From positions 1,938,719 to 2,002,718 of the forward strand of contig JACEVL010000415.1 of NCBI GenBank assembly GCA_020284085.1: a DNA stretch of 64,000 bases, written 5' to 3'. The stretch is from Aporrectodea caliginosa. Lineage: Eukaryota; Annelida; Clitellata; Crassiclitellata; Lumbricidae. A program made the translations under genes and the position numbers. A model generated the notes under the pieces. It was not told where the DNA came from. It saw nothing but the letters and a program-made list of their open reading frames with translations, and did no database searches. Below are positions 27,501 to 36,496 of the stretch, one piece after another. Position 1 is the stretch's first letter, and each line of letters starts with the position of its first letter.

Positions 27501-30500
27501 CCAAAGCAGAATCGATCTGTGCAGGATGTCAGCGCCAAAGAAGAGACAGGTGAGGTTATCAGGGGTCATCAGAGGTCAGAGGTTTGAACCAGCACATTTC
27601 ATGTCACAAGGCAAGCGCTTGGCACTTTAATGACAAGCTGCATTGGTTTACTGGTCACTTTTGGTACACTCTCTTCATTAAAGTGTTAATCCGATCAGCT
27701 ATAGCTTGTCGCTTAACAGTCTGAGTTCTCAACAAGTAACAGTCACTTTGATACGAATTTGCATTGCAATGACATCTTAGTATGTCGTGATTATTATTAT
27801 CATTAGGCATTTATTAACCACCACTATCTATTGACCAAGCATCAATTGATGGTGTTAAGCAATTGGGAGTGAAGGACTTGCTCAAGGTCCCTACACAGTA
27901 ACAGTCTCAGGGAAGGCTCGAACCTGTACACTCCATCCACATTGCCAGGTGAATTCTCAACCAATCAGCACAGTGTACAGTATTTAAGACAGTTATGCAT
28001 TCATTTTGGTATATATGGGTTGTTGGTATGAGTGTACTTAATTTATTTCCATTACATATCCATAAGCAACAAGTGTTGTAAAGTCCGTCTTGTAAATTTT
28101 TAGTGAGTTTATTTTATGGTGAAGAACCTTATGTGCAGCAGGTTATGCACTTAACTCTAAAGCAGAAACTTGAGAAGTCTTTTAAGGTTGTTCTTTTTGG
28201 AGTGATTTTCAATGCTGTGAGTTGTTGGTATGAGTGTATGTATGTGGGTTTCATGTAGCATAGATCTGTAAAGAACATCTTGGGTTGACATTTGGAATTC
28301 ACGAGACCGTTTTGTTGATTGATTTTTTAGACGATAAGAAGCCTGCATCTGTCTCGAAATCCAACACAAGCAAAGTTAATCCGATGCCTAGTGAGTTAAC
28401 AAAAATCATCAGCATTCTCTTAGATGATATATCTTCAGTGCCTTGCAAAACATAAATGTTACTTATCACATAACTTCGTAGTATAAATGCTGTTTGGCAT
28501 TTATTGGGTTTTTAGGTGAGTGCTGATACTTTGTTTTCTTTTACATCTGTATTTCCATTGCATCACATGAATTTGGTAAATCTCAGTATGGTCCAAGGAA
28601 AGTTTCCTCTGTTGTTTGATTATAATTACAGTTTCGTTTCAGCCAATAGATCTCTCACTGTTTAGACCATGCCTTTGATAGGATGGTAAACAGTAAATAA
28701 ACGACTATGGCAGCGCACTTTGCCCATTAGCATCTCTCGTCTCTTCTTGCTTTTTAGCAGAAAAGACAAACTAAATTTAAAAGCCGTTGTTTCAATGGCG
28801 GGTTCTGTCTGTGATGTGCTTTGTGATGTTAGGAATTATTTTTTGTCTGTTGGTTTAATTTCAATTTTTTTCCTGATCTCTTTCAGAAATGCTGGCAGAC
28901 CTACATACGCAGCCGTCGCAGTTTGTTGAAGTCGTCTGGGATGATCCTGGAGCAAGGTTTCTTACAGCTCTCTGTTTGAAATGAGTTTTCATGAGTTTGG
29001 GGAACTAAATATCAGTAGACATCTTCTGCATTATATGATAACTTTGTAGAAGAAATTAGAGTAGATTATTTTTCTGCATTTATACCACTGTGATTTTATT
29101 GTGCTGAATTGGGTGACTTGACAATTATATCTCAAATTTACCTCGGCATTTATTTAATATCTTCCAAGAGTTTCTCTAAAATGCTAATGACGATATGCCA
29201 CATAACAAGATTACACTGCTCAATAATACAGTTGGTGAACGTGAGTTGTACATGGTTAGTACCTACCTGTTTTGCTGAGCTTTTGTTTTCTGAGGTGACT
29301 TTGAACAATGTTTCTGTTTAGGGAGCAGAGGGAAATGTTGGCCTCAGATCTAGCAAAGAACAGCGAATCACTGAGCCCTCACAGGTCACCAGGTGATGAG
29401 GTCCAAGCTGTGGAAAACATGAGAGATCCACCAACCAACAAGGTAAAGGCCAGCTGCTTGATTGACTGTCAGCTTAGGAAGTTAATTAATCGAATGTCAC
29501 ATTTCTTACACACAGGCCCTTAGCCAGCCACCCGTCCACCCGTCCAAAGGACGGGTGGAAATGATTTTGGACGGGCATAAATTGTGTTAAATGATGTCCG
29601 CAGTTTATTCCAGACGGCAGTCACAGTTCAATAAACCTAGGCCTACTGCTCCAATTACTCTGGGCAGCAGTTAATTACATTGGAAACTGCAGAAGGGTCA
29701 AGTCTTTTAATTGGAAACTTGTACAATAGGCCATTCACCATTCACTTGGGTTGTTAAGGCCCTTCCTTTTCACAGCCTGTCACAGTTGTCAATCAATGAA
29801 ATGCAGACTTAGCCAGCCACCCCTCCAAAGGATGGGTGGAAATTATTTTGGAGGGTTCCTAAATGTGATCAAAACTTATAGGTCATTCAGTGCAGGGTAC
29901 AAGCATTGCCTTCAGACTGGAACGGTCGCGCTTTTGGACGGGTAACTTTTTATTTCTGGCTAAGGGCCTGCTTACACATCTGGTTATGGTAGAGATCAAA
30001 GTGTTGCTTTATATCTGAATGCCAGCAACGCAACAGCAAAGTTTAAGAAAAAGGACAAGTGTTTCTTGAAGCCAAAATTGCTTGATGAGAGACTTGTCAA
30101 TTGTACATGACACTTGTGTAAGTGCTTGAAAACCATTTTGTTCGATCGTGGTTTTTTGTCGTTAGGTCAAAAGAACCTGTGATGAGTTTCTTTAGAAGAG
30201 GTCCTATATAAATCTTTGATTACATTACATGTGAATTCAAACCTTTGGTGGGTGGTAAAAGATGGTTTATCAGCATTAAAAGCCACAGAAAGTCTGTATT
30301 TGCTAGATGTCGTTTTCTGCAGATCGGAAACACTTGTTTTCTACTTTCTCAGTGCACTTCACAGTTTTTAGTTTGTTTTAGTAAAATCTAGTTCTTACAG
30401 AGAGTTTTATTTGTAGATCAGAATCCATTGAATCTTTGTAGAGTGGAAATGATACTTTGTGAAGTATGAAGCAGATTTGATGCTTTAGTGATTTTGTAAA

Positions 30501-33500
30501 TTTTGTCAATGCCAGTTAAAGCTGTAGCAGTAAATTCAAGTATTTGACAAAGGCATTTGCTGTTCAACTTGCATTTGAGCCCCAAAACTACAGGTATGTA
30601 GGGTCCTAAACTGTATAAAAGTTTTTTCTTCTATCACATCAGACATCATTCTAGAATTTAAAACCCTATTAGGATCACTATCAGAGTGGCGAAGAAGTGT
30701 GTTAGAACTTGTGGGACCAGCCTGTGAAAGGATTCGAAAATAAGATTTTAAGGCAGTACTGTGTCAGTAATTTACTGTGAGAGAACATCTTCAGTAATTT
30801 GTCATTAATTGCTGTAAGAGAATTTGTTGTTAATTACAGCTAGAGAAGTTGTTGCTCTTAAGTAATTTAAGACATTTTGTCAACAGGTGATTTTCGGTTC
30901 CAAAAGTAAACCAGTGCCAGAGACAACCACAGAACCAAAAAGCAGTGCAGTCACTTCAAAGAAACAATCACTTCGACCTTCAGAAGGTAATGAATCAGAA
31001 TTATCTACAATGTTTGAACGGGATTCCAGATAAAAGACCACTTTTCCAGTTCCAACTGGGTCGCACAAATCGTCACAGCACCTCATAAAAGCCCCTCAGA
31101 GGCTTTCTCTAGATGACTAGCCATTATTAAATTAAGTGCTTATTAATTGCTTGTCTTATGGGATTGAAGGACATTCTGGCTTAACCCTTTAACGACGAGC
31201 GTGTACTAAAATGTATGGGAAACCATAAGCGCCTCGTCGTTAAAGGGTTAAGGACAAGCACAGCAGCTGAATTACCTTTACTTAGAGGTAACATGGCTAC
31301 TTAGCACACAAATGGTGGTACCTCTACACACATGGTTGAACAAAGGGCAAATGCAGTCTACCACCAGGTAAATAGTTGGAGTGTCCGATGTCCATGCAGT
31401 TTTACTTGACATGTTAACCAAAGCTGAGCAAATTTCTCTGGAAAGATTTGCATGGTTATCAGGTTGCCCCGTGAATATATTGGAAGCTTTTACCATTAGT
31501 CAGGGAAAACCTTTGTGTGGTTGTTGAGTTGCTGTAGTCATGTAGACTGGCCAGAGCACCTCTGAGTAGGTCTCTGAAAGAGGTGCTATATAAATTCTCA
31601 GAATGAATTAAACTATGAGACTGTTTTGTTGGAGACTTGAATTTCAGCGATTGTGTTCAATCTGCTGAACTATGTGTAAGGGTAACGTTTTAACTGCGAA
31701 CTCTACATTTTGTGTGTTAATGGAGCTACTTCCTGTTTTTCCTGTAATTCAATGAAAAAGTTTTAAGGCATTGTCTTAATTGTTGTGAGTGAATGATACA
31801 TAGCTGTTTGAATATATTTAGATGTATAAATGACATCGCTTGGCTCCTTTTAAGGTCTTGGCAGTGCTGTATTTATATTCCAGTTCAGAAATCATCAAGT
31901 GGAAATACAGATAATGCAACAACAAATTCAATGGTTGTTCCTGCTCCCATGGTTGTTCCTCTTCCTTGCCGTGCATCAGTGGCTGATGAAGAAGTAGTCA
32001 TCAACAAAAACAGACCAAAGCCAATCTTTATATTCTCTGGATTATCAGCTGAGGTATTTCAGATGTAAGACGACGCATTTCTCATCACTACTTAGAACTG
32101 TATAACTAAACTCAGATTTGTCTTACAGTAATAAAATTGACCTAGATTATCCTACTGTCTTCATAGCTTGTGTAAGACATATTTTCTGTGAAATCATGAG
32201 ATTTCAACCTGCTTTATCTTGTGGAATAATTTAGCATACCGGTAAGTCCTTTTGCAAGAGGACACAATTGCTTTGTCTTGAGAAATAATGTAACATAAGG
32301 CCTTTTGCAAGATGACACAATTGATTCTAGTCATGATGCTATAAAATAGGAGAGGTGAACTTGTTTTGGAATATTGTGATTATAGTGTCATCCAGTCAGA
32401 GAATTTTAAGGTTTCAGTTGCAACAGTTTTATATACTCTGGCTTCAGCTATTGCTAACTGAAGAGAAAAGTACCGTATTAATTTCCATTTCTCTAGTTTC
32501 TGGTGTAGATTTTTTTGTAAATTCATATGACTGAGATTGTCTGGACTTGTTCAGGTCCTGATTACACAGAGATATTGGTGTAGAAAAAAATGTTTTTAAA
32601 ATATGAGAGCATATAAATCTCAGTGTTACTTCATTTTGATTTTAATAGGAAAGAGATCGATTTGCTGTCGCAGTTGAAACGTTAGGAGGATTAGCGCTTG
32701 ATACGGCCAACTACACAAATGAATGCACTCACCTTATCATAGGTAAGCAGTGTACAATCATCTAATGTAACCAAATCACCAAATAATATTTATTATTTAT
32801 TCGGCCTGAAACTTTCCTCACTAAACTGAAAACTGTTCTTTTTGGGTACGTTAGGGTCGGGAGCACCTCGTGAGTAGTTTCCTTGAAGGGGCGCTATATA
32901 AATTCCCGAACGAATGAATGAGTGATTATAATGCCTCTGATGTATGTATATGTATGCTTGTATCCAGGCTTTTGTATAGCACCCTTAAGTGCTGCTGTGT
33001 ACATGGCTGACAGGATTAAGGTGATGGCCCTGTTTATAGCTATATGCCAGTGGACCCATGCAGTCTTCTAATCTGTGAGATTCCTCTCTGGTTTAACAAA
33101 AATGTCTGTTAAGAGGTGATCAGACTAGTCTCAAGGTTTTTCCCATGTGCTATTGAAGTCATTAGATTAGAAGTCTGTAGGTCAAATTGAATCGTAAGAA
33201 GCAATGTGTTGACTTACCAAAAACTGCACTGAACTGATTTCTGTTAAATTTTCTGTTCTTATAGAGAAGCCGACACGTAATGAGAAGTACCTGGCGTGCG
33301 TGGCCACTGGCAAATGGGTCCTTCACAAGTCGTACGTGGAGGCCTGCATGGCAGCTGAGGAATTTCTGCCAGTAAGAAACGCTGGTCCTTACTTTGCTTT
33401 TTAAGTTTTAATACTGGAACCTTGGGTTTGAGTTTTGGTACCATCTCCACATGGTTGTCTTTTGCTTAGAACTGTGTACTGTGTTCTTGTGTGGCATTTG

Positions 33501-36366
33501 CTATTGTTGAGCCATGGAAACAGAAAGGAAATCCAGTTTAGTTTTTGTGTTTACGCTTCAGCTGGGCCATGTATTTCTATACTGGTAAAGCCGGTATATT
33601 TGAAACTGGTGAAGTAGCGTTCATTTAGCGCTTTAACAACAAAAGTGTAGTAAAGCGACCAGGAAACCAGTGCAGCTCATCAAGCATGAATAGGACATAA
33701 CTGGAATGCTGAGATTCTGTATTGGTGTGTTAGAACAATGACATTATAAGCTTTGTGAAGGGCTATAATAACCATCAGTTACCATCTGTACCATTGTAGT
33801 TCTTATAAATCATCCCAAAAAGATCCTGTGTTGGACATTCTTCCTAAGCTATTGTTTAACAATTCTCAAATGCATGTTCTGCTGTCGTGAATTTCTGGCC
33901 AAAGTCGTATCTGATGGGTGTACTGTTAATTTTAACAGGAAGAGTCCTACGAATGGGGTGGACAGGCAATAGCCGCTCTCTGGAGCAGCCTCCCGCTGCA
34001 GTTAATTAAACTTGCTGAAGCAGCTCACAGATGGCGCCTCTGTCTCTCCAAAACAGGAAAGGTAGGGATAGATATATTATTGCTCATTCATTCATGATTC
34101 ATTTATTCATTCAGAGGATTTATATAACACCTCTTTGAGGACACTATTCAGAGGTACTCCGACTCCAGCACAGCCAAATTGAACAGTTTTTAGGTTAGTA
34201 TAGAACGTGTCAGAGAGCATTTTGGGAAGCAGGTGCAATTCCAAGGGCAGTCCATTCCAGACCGTCAGGTCTACCACTGAGAAAGCATGGTTCTGCGTGG
34301 TATCGGTGCGGGCAAACGGGACTATGAGCACCCCCTCTTGGTGGAGTGAAGGGAGCAACAATTATTACAATTAGTGTTTTACAAGTACACTTAAAAAAGT
34401 AAGATCTGGCTTGGTTAGTAACTTGTGAACAGATGTGATAAAATTCCATGTAGTTGTTCTATGCATATTCATTATCTTGTTTTTGCTTTCTTTGCATTCA
34501 GAAAGGAGGTTCAACAAGCCACGGTTCTTTTGAGAACTGGAATGTCTTGCTACTGACAGAAAGTCGAAGGGAGGATGGATTCAAGCGCCTTCTGGAGGCC
34601 GGAGGAGCAACCGTTCTGTCAAATAGGTCAGTACAACAAAGCCTACGATTGTCAGTGATGATGACAGACATGACAACCAGTTTAACACTGGGAGTCGCAG
34701 AGTCGTGATTTGGCAGGGGATGAACATTTTGTAATGTAACATACAAGTCTGTAAGCCAAAATATTTTTTGCAATTGTCCACTAATAAAGAATATTCTATC
34801 TATATCTATCTATATGATGTAATGTAATGGAGGATCTATATAGCATCGTTGTGTAGAGGCATTATAATAATAATAACGACAATTTATATGACGCCATAAC
34901 ACGGCCATACTGCTACAAGGGAGCATTGTGTTTCAGTTTAACATTTCAAGACAAATACAGTTGATAGTGTTCAGTATGGAAATCAGTCGAGCATCTTCTT
35001 GATGTCTATATCATGTAGAAATAATTAGCAAACTGGCTATGAATAACATATGTATAAAAGTTCACACACATTCCATCGTTATTATTATAGAAATACATCA
35101 TCGGAGTGCATGCTTGCAGTTGCTGAGTTGTTTTTGTGACCCATGCGAAACCTTTACAAAGTCAAGCCTTGTTTCATTGTGTTTTTCGCACTGTAAGTAA
35201 TGCAGTGTAATAAATTGAGAAATTTATATAGCACCTTTCATTGCATGTTTTAGTTTTTTCTCTGTGGGTGTTGTGTCTTTTATTGGCCTGCAAAGGACAC
35301 CACTGGGATAGAAAATTCCAAAGTTATTTGTTCCCTTGGCTCCTTTGATTAAGTTGCATTGAATTCCTCTTGTGTTCTTACATTGCGTTTCAGTTGCATT
35401 TTGGCTGCAGTTCAGTTTTGCTGTATTTAGTTTACATTGTCCATGATAGTTATTTCTCTGTTTTTTTCTTTTGCAGGCTTCCATTAGACTATTCAAAGGC
35501 AACTCATGCTTTTATCGACCTTTCAAAGTTAAAATTTCAGGTATTAATGTCATTTTATATTGCCAACTTTTATTTTTATCTCCAATGTGATGCAGCGCTA
35601 ATTTCTCTTGTACCTTTACAACAGCTCCTCAGAGGCATTTTAAATTAATGTGTTTGATGGTGTAATGTCTGGTTAGAACATTTGTTCACTTTGTCCAGTA
35701 ATTACAGGGAAATTTATCAAGATAAAAACGTTGATTTGGAAGCGGATTGCAGCATTTGTGAATTGTATTTGAATTTGAAATTGGAAGTTCCATCTGTAGC
35801 TTTAACGTTACACCGATACTTTGCCTTAATGCTGTAATTTCAAATGGCTGTTTTAACAATGACGTTGATCGATGGTACACTAATGTTATGGTACAAAGAC
35901 ATATAAGTTGCCAAGAAGTAGGATTTTGCATCGTTGTGATTTGTGAGTTATCCCGTTGGTTTCATTGCTGATGACCCATTTGGGTACTGGGTGCAATTTA
36001 GCTTTGAGTGAATTCTTTGCAAGACATGTGCACATTTAAAGCTGGACTATGCTTCTTGGCTTTTGTTCTATGCTGCAGGAAAAAATGTTTCATTTGCATT
36101 TGATTGCTTTGTACCATGGAATGGGGCTTTTCTCAACAAAGGCACATATTAATTCCTGGCCTTATAGTAGGCCTACAGTATGCAATATTGCAGTGTTCTG
36201 ATTAACTCTTTGGTTTGTGTTTCATTTTAAGATTGACCTTGAAGGTATGGTACGTTGTGGTGTATCCTGTCTGAAACCAGAGTACATTGCCAGTTTCCTC
36301 ACGGACGACCCACTTCCTGACCCAGTCCAGTTCTACATTCCCGAAGTAGGGAAATTCATTCGGTGA
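3478..36366 (+). CDS. TOPBP1: TOPBP1: DNA topoisomerase 2-binding protein 1 (44 coding exons)
   Basis: Scaffold with multiple BRCT domains that binds phosphorylated partners (9-1-1, Treslin, MDC1-type) and activates ATR at stalled forks and DNA breaks in the nucleus. I read 44 coding exons with consistent phases, 1,877 residues (human about 1,520). Exon bounds: 3478-3561, 4339-4481, 5386-5431, 5974-6060, 6408-6589, 7307-7434, 8569-8634, 9328-9510, 10055-10302, 10995-11068, 11503-11592, 13143-13268, 13858-14030, 14643-14843, 15383-15472, 16309-16418, 17018-17130, 17552-17611, 18121-18249, 18599-18681, 19493-20323, 20935-21020, 21686-21832, 22435-22488, 22667-22786, 23241-23390, 24356-24439, 24980-25048, 25640-25945, 26550-26611, 27066-27106, 27298-27318, 27472-27549, 28331-28390, 28887-28956, 29322-29442, 30887-30986, 31884-32053, 32649-32742, 33265-33371, 33939-34061, 34502-34626, 35477-35540, 36232-36366. 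Uncertain: the donors of exon 8 (9495 also fits) and exon 12 (13217 also fits). One intron has a GC donor. The extra length over human lies mainly in linkers. Confidence 0.95.
3918..3963 (+). mobile_element. Short L2-like LINE 3' tail
   Basis: The motif GAGGCGCTTTATAAATGTTTG followed by (AATAC)n is the typical 3' terminus of L2/CR1-like LINEs. Comparable tails occur at 4660-4735, 16570-16660, 19170-19295, 23590-23660, 24245-24335, 30120-30235, 31545-31610, 32840-32910, 39055-39150, 49515-49565 and 50838-50910 (all plus), and at 35215-35240 (minus). They end in different short tandem tails: GATT, GAAT, ACAAT or ATT. Confidence 0.7.
5205..5705. repeat. Diverged direct duplication flanking TOPBP1 exon 3
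   Basis: About 5,205-5,340 and 5,555-5,705 are diverged copies. They share, in order, a CTTTCA(G/A)AGTAAA block, TATATAG, an ATTTACTTA-like or AAATTATTG-like region, ACTGC(T/C)(C/T)TGTATG(G/A)TTGAA, and GAGTG(A/G)TGGCATTTTT. Exon 3 (46 nt) lies between the copies. Confidence 0.55.
7096..7158. mobile_element. 63-bp foldback (piggyBac-like MITE), TTAA TSD
   Basis: The ends are CCCTTTAACGACGAG and its complement CTCGTCGTTAAAGGG, bounded by TTAA on both sides. A second copy of identical length is at 31,185-31,247. TTAA target sites and CCC-starting inverted ends are hallmarks of piggyBac-type transposons. The element is non-coding and sits in a TOPBP1 intron. Confidence 0.75.
9142..9195. repeat. 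Near-perfect hairpin
   Basis: The left arm TGGTGACATTGCATTACATT pairs with a right arm ending AATGTCACCA. There is a small loop around GCGTTCC and a ~5-nt bulge in the right arm. No target duplication is evident. Confidence 0.6.
9590..9910 (+). mobile_element. L2/CR1-like LINE 3' fragment
   Basis: A decayed frame contains SLWNGLPP (from about 9,732), the motif near the reverse-transcriptase C terminus of L2-like LINEs. It is followed by CACACTGGGAGTGCTTCTGAA and an (ACAAT)n tail. It lies in the intron after TOPBP1 exon 8. Confidence 0.7.
10055..13268 (+). CDS. TOPBP1: TOPBP1 exons 9-12: BRCT3
   Basis: Residues about 307-486. Exon 9 is a Ser/Thr-rich linker ending in AGFFLDGCK. The BRCT3 fold then runs through [20 protein letters not shown] and [21 protein letters not shown], with the BRCT tryptophan in place. 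The intron between exons 11 and 12 carries a pair of nested hAT-like elements. The 3' end of exon 12 may be 51 nt shorter (donor after 13217), since both donors give the same phase. Confidence 0.9.
11660..11870 (+). mobile_element. L2-like LINE 3' fragment
   Basis: GGGCTCCCATGGTGAGAGTA ... ACTGTAAGAGGTACTTTAGT and a (GATACAATAT) tail resemble the 3' ends at 9,840-9,905 and 24,245-24,335. No frame is preserved. Confidence 0.5.
11890..12976. mobile_element. hAT-like element (outer), 8-bp TSD TTGAGATC
   Basis: It begins CAAGGCCGTA and ends TACGGCCTTG, with inner end copies of TTTCGGGGGGTGTTT. TTGAGATC flanks both sides (11,882-11,889 and 12,977-12,984). It has no transposase frame. It was itself invaded by the element at 12,017-12,835, giving a nested order of insertion. 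Confidence 0.8.
12017..12835. mobile_element. hAT-like element (inner), 8-bp TSD ACTTAGAT
   Basis: It starts CAGGGGCGCAACCAC and ends GTGGTTGCGCCTATG, with ACTTAGAT on both sides (12,009-12,016 and 12,836-12,843). The interior holds two diverged direct copies of a ~230-bp unit (about 12,035-12,270 and 12,540-12,770), each with CCTACTAGAA, GCGATTGCC and GAGCGTCGTAAGCTCC. A reverse-orientation relative of the unit is at 45,130-45,376. Confidence 0.8.
13858..14843 (+). CDS. TOPBP1: TOPBP1 exons 13-14: acidic linker between BRCT3 and BRCT4
   Basis: Residues about 486-610. Low-complexity, charged sequence that includes a [12 protein letters not shown] segment. This corresponds to the DLLSQYENG region of the vertebrate linker, the only strongly conserved patch here. 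The rest is acidic ([12 protein letters not shown]) and probably disordered. The frame joins exons 12 and 15 in phase, which is the main support for both exons. Confidence 0.85.
15383..18681 (+). CDS. TOPBP1: TOPBP1 exons 15-20: BRCT4-BRCT5
   Basis: Residues about 611-805. BRCT4 runs from [15 protein letters not shown] to [14 protein letters not shown]5 contains the block [16 protein letters not shown] (lysine at about 763), equivalent to the vertebrate BRCT5 lysine needed for recruitment to damage, and then [11 protein letters not shown]. The last exon ends at a G|GCAAGT junction. The nearby GT would put an immediate stop in frame, so a GC-AG intron is required. Confidence 0.93.
15712..16010. 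repeat. Minisatellite, ~25-bp unit (GTGGTATTCAGTGCCTCTGTG)
   Basis: About ten imperfect units alternate CAGTGCTTCTGCGAGG and CAGTACCTCTGTGAGG forms. The array is interrupted at about 15,866-15,915 by (GTAA)n plus unrelated sequence. It lies in the intron between TOPBP1 exons 15 and 16. Confidence 0.75.
17790..18066 (+). mobile_element. L2/CR1-like LINE 3' fragment
   Basis: The translated remnant shows [19 protein letters not shown], the conserved reverse-transcriptase tail motif. It is followed by GGTACAGCGCTATAGAAATT and an (ATT)n tail. Stops and frame changes show it is dead. Confidence 0.75.
18682..18683 (+). promoter_or_regulatory. Non-canonical GC splice donor
   Basis: The exon 20 end reads AATG|GCAAGT. 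Phase 1 is demanded by the next exon (G|GT GTT GAT), and the alternative GT at 18,686 would create an in-frame TGA. GCAAGT is the classical strong form of GC donors. Confidence 0.85.
19493..22786 (+). CDS. TOPBP1: TOPBP1 exons 21-25: long BRCT5-BRCT6 linker
   Basis: Residues about 806-1218. Exon 21 is 831 nt, by far the largest exon. It codes Ser-, Pro- and Lys/Arg-rich sequence with basic patches ([18 protein letters not shown]) that could act as nuclear localisation signals. Exon 23 has the family motif VDTPSKFMG, like LDTPSKF in vertebrates. Exon 25 carries [17 protein letters not shown], equivalent to the conserved helix before BRCT6. The remainder is probably disordered and phosphorylated. 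Frames antisense to exon 21 are shadows. Confidence 0.9.
21233..21422. mobile_element. Short hAT-like element, TSD TGTTATAT/GGTTATAT
   Basis: The inverted ends CAGTGCATATTTTAAC are exact at both sides, with further inverted similarity (ACTACTTGGACAAAT). The flanking 8-mers match at 7 of 8 bases. The 190-bp interior repeats TGTCCCAGTAGTTTT. It lies in a TOPBP1 intron. Confidence 0.75.
21833..22060 (-). mobile_element. LINE fragment (endonuclease-RT type, C-terminal), minus
   Basis: Minus-strand translation gives [19 protein letters not shown], the FG..(K/R)GRP..WLD signature of the C-terminal region of common non-LTR endonuclease-reverse transcriptase elements. It sits in the intron directly after TOPBP1 exon 23 and contains frame breaks. 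Related plus-strand fragments are at 48,143, 60,590 and 60,947. Confidence 0.65.
22125..22345 (-). mobile_element. L2-like LINE 3' fragment, minus strand
   Basis: On the minus strand a [14 protein letters not shown] frame is followed by the terminal GCTATATAAAGTGCTG. Short and decayed; intronic. Confidence 0.5.
23241..25048 (+). CDS. TOPBP1: TOPBP1 exons 26-28: BRCT6
   Basis: Residues about 1219-1319. Strongly conserved: [59 protein letters not shown] and [11 protein letters not shown] match the order and spacing of vertebrate BRCT6. All three exons are in phase 0, so each could be skipped without shifting the frame. Whether that happens cannot be seen here. Confidence 0.94.
23466..23527. 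mobile_element. Foldback TTAA element, diverged copy
   Basis: Same architecture as 7,096-7,158 (CACTTTAACGACGAG ... CTCGTCATTAAAGTA) with TTAA on both sides and a diverged loop containing GGTGGAAACCAGTGCA. Confidence 0.7.
23680..23850 (-). mobile_element. tRNA-derived SINE (family B), minus strand
   Basis: The minus strand has an A-box-like TCAACTGGTTGAGCGC and a B-box-like ACGGGTTCTAGCCTCC, then a body with CGGACCTTAAACAAGTCCTT. It is alignable by eye with copies at 27,795-27,975 and 41,301-41,568. Confidence 0.7.
25640..30986 (+). CDS. TOPBP1: TOPBP1 exons 29-37: ATR-activation domain region
   Basis: Residues about 1320-1605. Mostly acidic, Ser/Thr-rich linker over nine small exons, one of only 21 nt (27298-27318). 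Exons 35-36 join to give [20 protein letters not shown], with tryptophan at about residue 1526. This is the ATR-activation core of the family, in which the equivalent Trp of vertebrate TopBP1 is essential. Exons 30-33 are supported by phase and donor quality rather than by homology and are the least certain part of the model. Confidence 0.8.
27623..27685. mobile_element. Foldback TTAA element, reverse orientation
   Basis: The reverse complement resembles the copy at 23,466-23,527: CACTTTAAT(G)AAGAGAGTGTA, then a loop with AAACCAATGCAG. TTAA is intact at the right side and mutated at the left. It lies in a TOPBP1 intron. Confidence 0.55.
27795..27975 (-). mobile_element. tRNA-derived SINE (family B), minus strand
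   Basis: The minus strand shows GATTGGTTGAGAATTC, the B-box-like ACAGGTTCGAGCCTTCC, and ACTGTGTAGGGACCTTGAGC as in the 41,301 copy. Intronic in TOPBP1. Confidence 0.7.
29513..29970. mobile_element. hAT-like element, 8-bp TSD CTTACACA
   Basis: Perfect 15-bp inverted ends CAGGCCCTTAGCCAG, with CTTACACA at 29,505-29,512 and 29,971-29,978. The interior contains two diverged copies of a CCAAAGGA(C/T)GGGTGGAAAT block and no transposase. It lies in the intron after TOPBP1 exon 36. Confidence 0.85.
31185..31247. mobile_element. 63-bp foldback (piggyBac-like MITE), TTAA TSD
   Basis: Nearly identical to 7,096-7,158, including the loop ACTAAAATGTATGGGAAACC, and flanked by TTAA at 31,181-31,184 and 31,248-31,251. 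The high identity of these two copies suggests recent activity or exchange. Confidence 0.75.
31884..36366 (+). CDS. TOPBP1: TOPBP1 exons 38-44: BRCT7-BRCT8 and C terminus
   Basis: Residues about 1606-1877. BRCT7: [44 protein letters not shown], then [12 protein letters not shown]8: [17 protein letters not shown] to [14 protein letters not shown]. In vertebrates this pair binds phosphorylated FANCJ and the ATR-activation machinery. The protein stops at VGKFIR and lacks the basic KRKAPTEK-type tail found after BRCT8 in vertebrates, so nuclear import must rely on other signals. Confidence 0.93.
33625..33690. mobile_element. Degraded foldback TTAA-family element
   Basis: GCTTTAACAACAAAAGTGTA followed by GGAAACCAGTGCAGCTCATC matches the loop and left arm of the 23,466 copy. 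The right arm and the TTAA sites are eroded. Confidence 0.4.
34085..34345 (-). mobile_element. L2-like LINE 3' fragment, minus strand
   Basis: The minus-strand frame includes [20 protein letters not shown] and [13 protein letters not shown], the same order as in the 47,030-47,884 fragment (VLLVPFARTATMQNRAFSVV). The sequence ends in the GGTGTTATATAAAT tail. It lies in the intron before TOPBP1 exon 42. Confidence 0.8.
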
Positions 36367-36490
36367 CCACTTATCGGAGTCATTGGAAACATTCTTACTA
36401 CTGACTGTGGAAATGAAGTTAGCTCTGTGGAAAACTGAGACTTTAGGCATGTGTCAACAATATAGTAAAGAATATACGGTGTACAGAACT

Positions 36491-36496
36491 AATAAA
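36491..36496 (+). terminator. Poly(A) signal AATAAA of TOPBP1
   Basis: A canonical AATAAA lies 125 bases after the TOPBP1 stop codon, followed by T/G-rich sequence. This implies a short 3' UTR of about 140-160 nt. Cleavage is inferred, not seen. Confidence 0.65.
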
